64,000 nt of DNA from Isoptericola sediminis. Its GTDB lineage: Bacteria; Actinomycetota; Actinomycetes; Actinomycetales; Cellulomonadaceae. The DNA is taken from the NCBI RefSeq assembly GCF_013085345.1, contig NZ_JABFAJ010000018.1, positions 62,001-126,000 of the forward strand, in the 5' to 3' direction. Each line of letters opens with the position of its first letter. Positions within the stretch are counted from its first letter, which is position 1. The translations under genes and the position numbers were made by a program. Positions 24,624 to 35,021 of the stretch are shown here, piece by piece. The notes beneath the pieces were generated by a model that saw nothing but the letters and a program-made list of their open reading frames with translations, was not told the DNA's origin and did no database searches.

Positions 24624-24629
24624 ACCCTA
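24624..24629 (-). promoter_or_regulatory. -10 element TAGGGT for the SAF/CpaE-like operon
   Basis: The minus strand reads GCTAGGGTGACG, close to the VanY promoter core. The predicted leader to the ATG at 24555 is about 60 nt. The rest of the 24556-24752 gap holds nothing else that I recognise. Confidence 0.4.
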
Positions 24630-24752
24630 GCGCTGCGACCAGCGACGATGCGGTGAGATCCATCATCCGGGACGAAGACGCCATCGCGCCACCATCCACC
24701 ATCGCCTGTGAACAAGCGAGATCAACCGACGGCGCCGTGCGACCATGGCTGC

Positions 24753-24962
24753 ATGGCTGGTCGCTTCCTCTCCCTCGCCGAGGTCCAGGAGATGCTGAGC
24801 ATCTCCGCCGCCCAGGCGTACTCGCTCGTCCGCTCGGGCGAGCTGCCCGCGATCCAGGTCGGCCCGAAGAAGGTGTGGCGCGTCGAGGCGGTCAAGCTCG
24901 AGGAGTACATCGAGCAGCAGTACACCCGCACCCGCGAGCGCATCGCCTCCGGCGAGATGTGA
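24753..24962 (+). CDS. Excisionase/MerR-type HTH DNA-binding protein
   Basis: 69 aa, ATG 24753, 6 nt after GACCAT and without a ribosome binding site. The sequence MAGRFLSLAEVQEMLSISAA followed by QAYSLVRSGELPAIQVG, a KKVWRVE wing and a long C-terminal helix is a classic AlpA/excisionase-type winged helix of the kind also found in BldC. There is no integrase or att site nearby, so it is more likely a chromosomal regulator than a phage excisionase. It abuts the convergent gene at 24963 with no spacer. The flanking genes (SAF/CpaE pair, LysM protein) are candidate targets. Confidence 0.8.
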   Translation: MAGRFLSLAEVQEMLSISAAQAYSLVRSGELPAIQVGPKKVWRVEAVKLEEYIEQQYTRTRERIASGEM

Positions 24963-25508
24963 TCACGCCTCGCTGACGCGCAGCAGGGCGGAGAACGGGA
25001 CGACCCGGTCGACCGGCCGCGCCCGGTCGACCTCCACGACGTCGAGGTGGTCCGCGCCCACCCGGGCGATCCGGCCAACGACCTGACCGGACGTCGTCCG
25101 CACCTGCACCCGGGCACGGTCGCGCTGCAGCGCGCGCAGCGCCGTGCCGAGACCGAGCCGGTCCGTCCTCGCCTGCGACGCCAGCGCCTGGGAGCCCAGG
25201 CCCACGATCCCTGCCACCACGGCGACGGGCACGACATGCTGCACCCGTCCGCGGGTCCCTCCGGCGTCGAGCTGCATCCAGGTGTCGGCGAGGTGGGCGA
25301 CCCGCCCCTCGAGGACCTCTCCGTCGGACAGCTCCACGCGCACCGGACCGCGCGTCGCCCGCAACCGGTCGGTCCAGCGGACGGCGGCCTGCTCGGCGCG
25401 GGTGAGCTCGGCGACGGCGCCCTCCCGCTCGGCCGCCTCCCCCGCGGCGAGCTGCGCCTCGAGGTCCGCGAAGAGCAGCGCCCAGCGAGACCTCTCGGAC
25501 GACACCAT
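24963..25508 (-). CDS. Conserved hypothetical cytoplasmic protein
   Basis: 181 aa, ATG 25508 behind GGAGG (9 nt). The N-terminal half is a charged helix (LFADLEAQLAAGEAAEREG; AVAELTRAEQAAVRWTDRLR). The C-terminal half has two similar small beta-rich modules (VRVELSDGEVLEGRVAHLAD and VQVRTTSGQVVGRIARVGAD), resembling paired SH3/Sm-like barrels. It has no membrane segment or catalytic motif. I do not recognise a named family. It ends exactly where the HTH gene ends, on the opposite strand, and is divergent from the LysM gene. Confidence 0.65.
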   Translation of the reverse strand: MVSSERSRWALLFADLEAQLAAGEAAEREGAVAELTRAEQAAVRWTDRLRATRGPVRVELSDGEVLEGRVAHLADTWMQLDAGGTRGRVQHVVPVAVVAGIVGLGSQALASQARTDRLGLGTALRALQRDRARVQVRTTSGQVVGRIARVGADHLDVVEVDRARPVDRVVPFSALLRVSEA

Positions 25509-25640
25509 CGACCTACCCCTCCGCGCGGCTGGTGGACCGGACCAGCATGCCCGCTCTGGACACGGCGATCGAACTCTGGTGAGATCAGTGCCACCAGAAG
25601 ACATCAAACGACATCAAGCGTCATGATCAGAGTGGATCAG

Positions 25641-26441
25641 ATGACAGACGAGATCACCCAGCACCCTCGGCCGGCGCCGCGACCCGGCCTCTCCCTCGCA
25701 GGCCTCCTCGCGTGCGCCCTCGGGGGTGCCGCCGTCCTGGCGCTGCTCGGCCTGCGTGCCGAGTCGATCGTCCCGCGCGGGGTGGCGGAGGCCGCCCGCA
25801 CCGACATCGAGCGATGGGTCGAGCTCGGCGTCCTGCTCGTCGGCGCCGGCGCCGCGAGCCGGCTGGCCGTCGGAGCCGCCGTCGCGCTGGCCTGCGTCGC
25901 TCGTGCCCGCCGGGACGGCCGACACGTCCTGGACACGGCGCTGGGCCCCTGGGTCCCGCGGCTCGTGCACCGGCTCGCGCGTGGCGCCGTCGGCGTCGGG
26001 GTCGGCGCCGGTCTGGCTCTCACGCCGGTGGGCGCTTTGGCGGACGAGCCCCCCGGTGCTGACGCACCCGTCGTGCTCGACGTCGGATGGCGGTCCACGA
26101 CCGACCCGGCGCCCCCGGACACCGCGGCGTCGGCACAACCGGTCGCGCCCGCGACGACGCACACCGCCGAGCTCACCAGCAGCCCGCTCGAAACCGACGT
26201 CCCCGCGGGGTCCGCCGACAGCGCCGGCCGCGCCGAGGCGCGGCCCGGACCGCCCGACCGCGACGAGGTGGTGGTCGTCCGCGGGGACACGCTGTGGGGC
26301 ATCGCGTCCCGCGGACTCCCGGACGCGGCCTCGGACGGCGACGTCCTGGCGGAGGTCGTCCGGTGGCACGCGGCCAACCGTGACGTCATCGGTGACGACC
26401 CCGACGAGATCCTGCCCGGGCAGGTCCTGCGCTCGCCCTGA
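25641..26441 (+). CDS. Membrane-anchored LysM-domain protein
   Basis: 266 aa from ATG 25641 (ATG 25623 is in frame and would add 6 residues). Two hydrophobic segments (about 18-37 and 60-83) precede a third near 115-130, then a Pro/Ala/Thr-rich linker and a single C-terminal LysM (VVVVRGDTLWGIASRGLPD to ILPGQVLRSP) that would bind peptidoglycan. It resembles the membrane LysM proteins next to Rv3235-like genes in other actinobacteria. The upstream region has three GATCAG copies and a doubled ACATCAA motif; its relevance is unknown. Confidence 0.8.
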   Translation: MTDEITQHPRPAPRPGLSLAGLLACALGGAAVLALLGLRAESIVPRGVAEAARTDIERWVELGVLLVGAGAASRLAVGAAVALACVARARRDGRHVLDTALGPWVPRLVHRLARGAVGVGVGAGLALTPVGALADEPPGADAPVVLDVGWRSTTDPAPPDTAASAQPVAPATTHTAELTSSPLETDVPAGSADSAGRAEARPGPPDRDEVVVVRGDTLWGIASRGLPDAASDGDVLAEVVRWHAANRDVIGDDPDEILPGQVLRSP

Positions 26442-26491
26442 GAACCCCTGCTCGACGCCGCCCACCCCGCCACGCCCGTACGGAGCCCTTC

Positions 26492-27049
26492 ATGACCCTT
26501 CCGCGCATCACGTCCGGTCCCGCCGACCCGCAGGACGACACGTCAGCTCGTCGGCTCCGCGTCGCGGCGACCCCTGGTGCCCGGCCACCCGCCCGGCCAC
26601 CGCAGGCGCCGGCACGGCGCGCGCCCGTGCGCCGGGTCCGGGTCGGCCGGGACGCACCGGTGACACCGGTCCCCGGGCGCCCCCTGGCCGAGGCGTCGTC
26701 CGGGCAGGTGGACGGACCGCACCCCAGCGACCCCACGGCCCTGTGCTGCTCCGTGGTCCGGGCGGCGGTCGAGGTGCTGCGAGGTGAGCGGCCCGCCGCG
26801 CAGGTGGCGCGTTGGGTCACGCCGCAGGTCCACGATCAGCTGGCGCACCGGGCACGTCTGCTGCGGGCCGCGACGACCGCCCGACCGACCCGCCCCGTCA
26901 CCGTCCGCCGCGTGCGCACCGTCCGGCTCGGCCCGGGGACGGCGGAGGCCACGGTCGTGCTCGAGGACTCCGGGCGCGTCCGCGCCGCGGCGGCCCGGCT
27001 CGAGGTGCACCGAGGCACCTGGCGGGTCACCGTGCTCGAGCTGGGGTGA
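26492..27049 (+). CDS. Rv3235-like family protein
   Basis: 185 aa. A long basic, Pro/Arg-rich N terminus (1-85) is followed by the conserved domain: ALCCSVVRAAVEVLRGERPA and AQVARWVTPQVHDQLAHRAR, then a small beta region ending RLEVHRGTWRVTVLELG. That matches the Rv3235-type proteins found upstream of secA in actinobacteria. The domain resembles the small C-terminal barrel seen with SecA-adjacent proteins, but the function is unknown. It is convergent with secA (24-bp gap) and follows the LysM gene by 50 bp. Confidence 0.78.
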   Translation: MTLPRITSGPADPQDDTSARRLRVAATPGARPPARPPQAPARRAPVRRVRVGRDAPVTPVPGRPLAEASSGQVDGPHPSDPTALCCSVVRAAVEVLRGERPAAQVARWVTPQVHDQLAHRARLLRAATTARPTRPVTVRRVRTVRLGPGTAEATVVLEDSGRVRAAAARLEVHRGTWRVTVLELG

Positions 27050-27073
27050 GGACGTCCGGGAACGGACGCCCGA

Positions 27074-30022
<2,949 letters not shown>

Positions 30023-30124
30023 GCAGTACTCCCGGGTCGGTGGTGCCCGGGTGGCCCCGAGCCCGTTCGGTGGTGCCGACGGGATCTGCTGGCGTCGCCC
30101 TCGTCGCCCGTCGCACCGCCTGCC

Positions 30125-30130
30125 ATCCTA
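30125..30130 (-). promoter_or_regulatory. -10 element TAGGAT for secA
   Basis: The minus strand reads CCGAATAGGATGG, predicting a leader of about 96 nt before GTG 30022. No -35 is clear. The remaining gap up to 30197 shows nothing else. Confidence 0.35.
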
Positions 30131-30197
30131 TTCGGTCTCACGGCTCCGGTGGGCCGGGTTCGCGACCGACGAACGACCCGCCCCGGCGCCGGAGGCC

Positions 30198-31787
30198 TCA
30201 GCGTCCCGTCGAGAGCACCTCGGCCGCCCGGTCGGCGAGCTCGGCACCGGCGGCCCCGTAGATGTGGAACACCGCGTGCGCCCCGTGGCGCCGCAGCTCC
30301 GCGACGTCGTCGTCGTACCGGGCGATCGCGGCGACGTACCCCTCGAAACCGGCCTCCTGCAGCCGCGAGAGGGCGATGAGGTTGGCGTTGTGGAACGGCA
30401 TGGCCAGCACGGCGAGGCGGACGTGCCCGGCCCGTTTGACGCGGGCCCAGAACTCGACGTCGGTGGCGTCGGCGCGGACCACCTCGAAACCCTCGCCCTG
30501 CAGCGCCGTGACGCGTTTGAGGTCGTGCTCGACCCCGACGACGCGCAGGCCGTACTCGTCCCGCAGGCGGGCGCAGGTGGTCGAGCCGACCCGGCCCAGT
30601 CCCATGACGAGGGCGTCGACGTCGCCGATGTCCACGACGCGGTCGTCCATGTGCAGCCGGGACGGGTCCTTCGGCGGCAGGAACCGGGTGAGCCAGGAGG
30701 CGATCTCCACGCCCCGGCGGTTCACCGCCGCGGAGAGCGCGAAGCTCGCAGCGACCGCCAACGAGATGACGACGAGCCAGTCGTCGTCGACCATGCCCAC
30801 CTCGACGCCGACGGCGACCACGATGATGCCGAACTCGGAGTAGTTCCCGAGCACGAGGCCGGTCAGGAACGACGTGCGACGGCGGAGCCGCGCCATCCAC
30901 AGCAGCACGGCGTACCCGGCGGCCTGCAGCGGCAGCATCAGCAGCAGCAGGAGCGCCAGGCCGACGTGCTGCGGCTCCGGCGTCCCGTGCAGCCCGATCT
31001 CGAGGAAGAACGCGACGAGCATGACGTCCTTGAACGTCATCAGCGACCGTGACATCTCACCGGCGCTCGGGTGGGAGGCGAGGAGCGCCCCCATGACCAG
31101 CGCGCCGACGTCCCCGGACAGCCCGAGGTGCTCGAAGAGGTAGAACCCCGGCCCCAGCGCCACCGCGACGCCGAAGATGGCCTGGAGCTCGCCGTGGCCG
31201 ACACGCGACCACACCGCGTGCAGCACCCGGCGCCCGGGGATGAACAGCAGCAGGGCCACCGCCCACGGGCTGGGCGGGCGCCCCTCGGCGATGGCCAGGA
31301 ACGTCACGGCGACGACGTCCTGGATGACCAGGATGCCCACGGCGATCCGTCCGTACAGGCTCGTCGCGTCCGACCGGTCCTCGAGCACCTTGACCACGAA
31401 GACCGTCGAGCTGAAGGACAGCGCGAGCCCGATGAGCGCGATCGTGCCGAACCCGTCGCCGGCCACCAGCGCCATCCCCGCCGCGGCGAGCACACCCAGG
31501 AACCCGATGCCGAGCGCCACCGAGAACACCATGTGGCTGACCGTCGTCAGCCAGATCTCCGGGCGGACCAGCGAGCGCACGTCCAGCTTCAGACCGATGG
31601 TGAACAGCAGCAGCGCCACACCGACCTCGGCGATCGTGGCGAGACCGGGCAGCTCCGGGGCGCCTGCCGCGCCGAGGGCGAAGCCGGCCGCGAGGAAACC
31701 GACCAGAGGCGGCAGCCGCACGAGGGTGGCGACGACACCACCCACGAACGCCACGCCGACGTAGAGAGCGAGCGTCTCCACGGGCAC
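30198..31787 (-). CDS. CPA2 (KefB-type) cation:proton antiporter with RCK/TrkA-N domain
   Basis: 529 aa. About 12 transmembrane segments fill residues 1-375. Near the centre VGILVIQDVVAVTFLAIAEG carries the paired Asp-type ion-site region of the family. A cytoplasmic TrkA-N nucleotide-binding domain follows, with DALVMGLGRVGSTTCARLRD and VEHDLKRV. These proteins move K+ or Na+ against H+ and are gated by nucleotides or redox ligands. It is encoded downstream of the AlkX-like gene (51-bp gap) and upstream of secA on the same strand. Ion specificity is not determinable here. Confidence 0.9.
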   Translation of the reverse strand: MPVETLALYVGVAFVGGVVATLVRLPPLVGFLAAGFALGAAGAPELPGLATIAEVGVALLLFTIGLKLDVRSLVRPEIWLTTVSHMVFSVALGIGFLGVLAAAGMALVAGDGFGTIALIGLALSFSSTVFVVKVLEDRSDATSLYGRIAVGILVIQDVVAVTFLAIAEGRPPSPWAVALLLFIPGRRVLHAVWSRVGHGELQAIFGVAVALGPGFYLFEHLGLSGDVGALVMGALLASHPSAGEMSRSLMTFKDVMLVAFFLEIGLHGTPEPQHVGLALLLLLMLPLQAAGYAVLLWMARLRRRTSFLTGLVLGNYSEFGIIVVAVGVEVGMVDDDWLVVISLAVAASFALSAAVNRRGVEIASWLTRFLPPKDPSRLHMDDRVVDIGDVDALVMGLGRVGSTTCARLRDEYGLRVVGVEHDLKRVTALQGEGFEVVRADATDVEFWARVKRAGHVRLAVLAMPFHNANLIALSRLQEAGFEGYVAAIARYDDDVAELRRHGAHAVFHIYGAAGAELADRAAEVLSTGR

Positions 31788-31838
31788 CTCCTCCCCTGTA
31801 GCCGCCGATCCTACGGTCCGTGGCGGCCCCGTGGGTCG

Positions 31839-33083
31839 TCAGTCCGACGTCGCGCCCCGGATCGTCGCCCGCAGCGCGTCGGACAGGTCGCCGGGCGGCT
31901 CGACGACGACGTCGTCGAGACCCGACCACCGGGCGAGCGTCCACAGCTCGTCGGCGAGCCGGCCAGGGGTGTCGGCTCCCGTGCCGCCCGTGCGGTGGCT
32001 GGCCGCCACGCGCAGCACCCGCCCTCCCCGGTCGGCCTTGAGGTCCACCATCGCCGAGATCCGGTCTCCCTCGAGGAACGGCAGGACGTAGTAGCCCAGT
32101 CGTCGTCGGTGCGCCGGGGTGTAGATCTCGATCCGGTAGAAGACGTCGAAGAGGGACTGCAGGCGACGCCGCTCCCAGACCAGCGGGTCGAACGGGCTCA
32201 GCAGCGCCGCACCCTCGGCGCGGCGCGGGACGACGGCGTCACGGTGGCGGTAGGTGGGCTCGCTCCAACCCTGCACGTCGACGGGCACGAGGGTCCCGTC
32301 GTCGACCAGCTCCGTCAGCGCCCGGGCGGCGGCCGGTCCCCGCAGCCGGAAGTAGTCGCGGAAGCACCGGGCGGTGCCGACACCGTGCGCCCGCGCGCCC
32401 AGCTCCAGCAGGCGACGCACGGCGACGTCGTCGGGGACGGGCGGGGCGTTCCGCACCGCCGGCGGGAGCACGCGCTCGGCCAGGTCGTAGCAGCGCTCGA
32501 AGGACTCGGTGCGCCGGGCCGAGAGCACCTCGCCGGTGAAGAACATGTACTCCAGGCAGCGCTTCGCCACTGACCAGTTCCAGCCCCAGTCCTCCCGGGG
32601 CCGGGACCCCGCCCGTCCGGCGGACTCGAGCTCGGCGTGGATCCGACCCGCGGTGACGGGCCCGAGCTGGGCGACGAGCGACCGCACCAGGTCGAGCTCG
32701 ACGGGGTGGGCGTGCGCGGTCGCGGCGATGACACCCCACGCCTCCTGCTGCGCCGCCCGACGTCGCCACTCCAGCAACGGATAGGTGGTGACCGGGACGT
32801 ACGACGCCTCGTGGGCCCAGGTCTCGACCAGTCGCCGCGGTGAGCGTCCGCTCGCCCGGTCGAGCAGGCCGGTGTCGTACGGGCCGAGCCGGGAGTACAG
32901 CGGCATCAGGTGCGCCCGGGCGAGCACGTTGACCGAGTCGATCTGGAGCAGGTTGAGCCGGTCGACGGTGGCGGTCAGCCGGCGCATGGTCACCGGCGCG
33001 TCGCGTCGCGGCCGGTCCAGCGCCTGGGCGCGCAGCGCGACCCGGCGCGCCTGTGCGTTGGACATCGTCTCCACGGTCGTCAT
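31839..33083 (-). CDS. AlkX/YcaQ-like winged-helix DNA glycosylase (HTH_42 family)
   Basis: 414 aa from ATG 33083. It belongs to the HTH_42 family, whose studied members YcaQ (AlkX) and AlkZ unhook DNA interstrand crosslinks. The catalytic QxD/QxQ motif is present as LLQIDSVNVLARAHL, i.e. the QID form of the YcaQ/AlkX branch, rather than the QxQ of the antibiotic-resistance AlkZ type. Further conserved elements are ETWAHEASYVPV, LSPFDPLVWERRR and FEIYTPAHRRRLGYY-like (here YRIEIYTPAHRRRLGYYVLP). Three 20-bp direct repeats lie 48-107 bp upstream of the start. The activity is inferred from family knowledge. Confidence 0.83.
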   Translation of the reverse strand: MTTVETMSNAQARRVALRAQALDRPRRDAPVTMRRLTATVDRLNLLQIDSVNVLARAHLMPLYSRLGPYDTGLLDRASGRSPRRLVETWAHEASYVPVTTYPLLEWRRRAAQQEAWGVIAATAHAHPVELDLVRSLVAQLGPVTAGRIHAELESAGRAGSRPREDWGWNWSVAKRCLEYMFFTGEVLSARRTESFERCYDLAERVLPPAVRNAPPVPDDVAVRRLLELGARAHGVGTARCFRDYFRLRGPAAARALTELVDDGTLVPVDVQGWSEPTYRHRDAVVPRRAEGAALLSPFDPLVWERRRLQSLFDVFYRIEIYTPAHRRRLGYYVLPFLEGDRISAMVDLKADRGGRVLRVAASHRTGGTGADTPGRLADELWTLARWSGLDDVVVEPPGDLSDALRATIRGATSD

Positions 33084-33130
33084 CCTGCCCGTCGACCCCG
33101 ACAGGCACACGCCGCGCCGTGCCGACCCGC

Positions 33131-33190
33131 CAGGATCCGTCCTGACCCGGGGGAATCCGTCCTGACTCGACCAGACACGTCCTGACCCGC
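33131..33190. repeat. Three tandem 20-bp direct repeats upstream of the AlkX-like gene
   Basis: The core NCGTCCTGAC occurs at 33137, 33157 and 33177, with exactly 20-bp spacing (about two helical turns). The units are otherwise degenerate (for example GATCCGTCCTGACCCGG and GAATCCGTCCTGACTCGA). They lie between the AlkX-like start (33083) and the hpf terminator. Confidence 0.65.
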
Positions 33191-33254
33191 GAGGAGCGGC
33201 GGTGACCCGCCACGGAGCGTCCCGCGCCGCGAGACCCGTCGAGACGCGGGGACG

Positions 33255-33300
33255 CGACGGGGCCCCGGGCACGATCGTCCTCGTGCCCGGGGCCCCGTCG
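33255..33300 (-). terminator. Hairpin terminator downstream of hpf
   Basis: Perfect 20-bp arms (CGACGGGGCCCCGGGCACGA and complement) with a 6-nt loop, 15 bp after the hpf stop on the minus strand. It separates hpf from the AlkX-like gene. Confidence 0.88.
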
Positions 33301-33315
33301 GACCCGACCGGTCCC

Positions 33316-33975
33316 TCAGGTGAGCTGGGTGACCGGTGCGGCCGCCGCGCAGGTGGTGTCCAGCTCGATCACGCCGTACGACCACCCCCGACGCCGGTAG
33401 ACCGCCGCGGGCCGCGCGGACTCCTTGTCGATGAAGAGGAAGAAGTCGTGGCCGACGAGCTCCATCCGCTCGACGGCGTCGTCCACCGTCATCGGCTCCC
33501 CGTGGTGCAGCTTCTGGCGGATCACGACCGGCGAGTCGCCCAGCTGGTGCTCGACGGAGTCACCGGGCGTCTCCAGGACGGCGGGCTCGGGCTCGGAGCG
33601 CTCGGCCAGCACCTCGTCGACCGTGCTCGGGTCGGCGAACGGCCGCGCGTCCTCCGCGCCGCGGCGGCGGTGGTCCTTCTTGTGCCGGTCGCGAGAACGC
33701 CGCAGACGCTCACTGAGCTTCTCCATCGCGAGGTCCAGGGCGGCGAACCTGTCGTCCGCCGCCGCCTCCGCGCGGATGATGGGCCCCTTCGACCGCACCG
33801 TGAGCTCGACCCGCTCGCTGACGTCCGACAGCCGGGGGTTGTTCTCGTGCGTGACCTCGACGTCCACGCGGCGCGTGTTCGGCGAGAGCTGGGTGACCTT
33901 GGTGAGCTTGTCCTGGACGTGCTCCCGGAACTTGTCCGTCACGTCCGTGTGCCTGCCGACGACGGCGATCTCCAT
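33316..33975 (-). CDS. hpf: Ribosome hibernation promoting factor, long form
   Basis: 219 aa from ATG 33975, which has TGGAG 7 nt upstream; ATG 33993 (6 residues longer) is possible. The N-terminal domain MEIAVVGRHTDVTDKFREHV to about 110 is the S30AE/RaiA fold that occupies the 30S decoding centre. The basic linker (RRSRDRHKKDHRRRG) and the C-terminal dimerisation domain (HHGEPMTVDDAVERMELVGH, DFFLFIDKES, YRRRGWSYGVIEL) identify the long form, which makes 100S ribosome dimers in resting cells. It is encoded directly after comF. Confidence 0.95.
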   Translation of the reverse strand: MEIAVVGRHTDVTDKFREHVQDKLTKVTQLSPNTRRVDVEVTHENNPRLSDVSERVELTVRSKGPIIRAEAAADDRFAALDLAMEKLSERLRRSRDRHKKDHRRRGAEDARPFADPSTVDEVLAERSEPEPAVLETPGDSVEHQLGDSPVVIRQKLHHGEPMTVDDAVERMELVGHDFFLFIDKESARPAAVYRRRGWSYGVIELDTTCAAAAPVTQLT

Positions 33976-34157
33976 CGTGTCGCTCCACTTCATCAGATGG
34001 CCGCCGCGCCTCGCACGGTCGGCCGGATCGGGCTGTCTGGGCACCGTTGCCGGTGCCGGGTGGGCACCACCTCCCGGGTGCCGGGCCGCTGCCCGGTCCG
34101 CTCGTGCGATGCGACGTCCGTCCCGCTGGTGCGGTGGGGCGTCGTCGGGTTCTCACA

Positions 34158-34979
34158 TTAACCCCAAGGTGACCCGAGGGTGAACTGCTGGCGAGGATCC
34201 GTCGTCGCACGTCGGCCGCTGCCTCCCGGCGGCGGCGTCGCCGCCAGCACGAACGCGCCGACGACGGCCCGGCCGGCCCGCTCGAGAACCTCCTCGGCCG
34301 CGGCGAGGGTCGCGCCCGTGGTGAGCACGTCGTCCACGAGGACGCACCGGCGCACGGCTCGCGAGGGCCGCTCGCGCAGCACCAGCGCGGACGCGAGGTT
34401 CCGTCCGCGCTCCCGCGCGCCGAGCCCGACCTGGTCGCGCGACGGACGACGACGCAGCGCGGCGACCGGCTCCGCACGCACGCCGCCGGCGGTCAGCCCC
34501 CGGGCGACCGCCGCGGCGAGGGACCGCACCGGTTCCCGTCCCCGGCGCCACCGAGCCCCCGGCGACGAGGGCACCGGCACAACGGCGAGGGGACCACCCG
34601 TGGCGACGGCGGCGAGCCGCGGGGCGGTGCGCGCGGCCGCCCGCGTCAGGGCCGGCCGGAACAGCCCGTCGAGATCGGCCCGGCCGTGGTCCTTCCACGC
34701 CACCACGATCGCCCGGACGTCGTCGGTGCCGTCCGCGAGCGCCCAGACCGGCAGCGGAGCGCGGCCGTCACACCGGTCCAGCCGGGGGGCCCCGCCCTCG
34801 GCGCGCCACGGAGCGCCCCCCGCGGCCGTGCGGGCGCAGGACGCGCACCAGCGCACGTCGTGCCTGCCGCAGCCGGGGCAGGCGACGGGGACGACCAGGC
34901 GGGCGAGGGCGGTGAGCACCCGGCGGACGATGCCACCCACGACGGCCCCGCCACGCGGCGTCGGGGCGCGCAGCGGCAC
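34158..34979 (-). CDS. comF: ComF family phosphoribosyltransferase-like protein
   Basis: 273 aa. The N-terminal four-cysteine zinc knuckle is CPGCGRHDVRWCASC (about 34-48). A PRTase-type domain carries VPVPSSPGARWRRGREPV, QVGLGARERGRNLASAL and the PRPP loop RRCVLVDDVLTTGATL. In competent bacteria ComF assists single-stranded DNA uptake; in actinobacteria the role is uncertain and it may be a general salvage or DNA-handling protein. It lies between lpqB and hpf, as in mycobacteria. The 183-bp gap to hpf holds no other gene. Confidence 0.88.
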   Translation of the reverse strand: MPLRAPTPRGGAVVGGIVRRVLTALARLVVPVACPGCGRHDVRWCASCARTAAGGAPWRAEGGAPRLDRCDGRAPLPVWALADGTDDVRAIVVAWKDHGRADLDGLFRPALTRAAARTAPRLAAVATGGPLAVVPVPSSPGARWRRGREPVRSLAAAVARGLTAGGVRAEPVAALRRRPSRDQVGLGARERGRNLASALVLRERPSRAVRRCVLVDDVLTTGATLAAAEEVLERAGRAVVGAFVLAATPPPGGSGRRATTDPRQQFTLGSPWG

Positions 34980-35021
34980 CCCCGCGGACTCCCGGCTCCT
35001 GGGGGTGACCGGAGGGCGGTC

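Noticed and set aside
24753-24962. Prophage or integrated element marked by an excisionase-type HTH
   Set aside because: There is no integrase, att repeat, tRNA or phage gene around it, and neighbours are conserved chromosomal genes.
33148-33180. Second SigR-type promoter starting GGGAAT in the AlkX upstream repeats
   Set aside because: GGGAAT occurs, but no GTT/GTC follows at the required 18-nt spacing, and it would point away from the AlkX-like gene.
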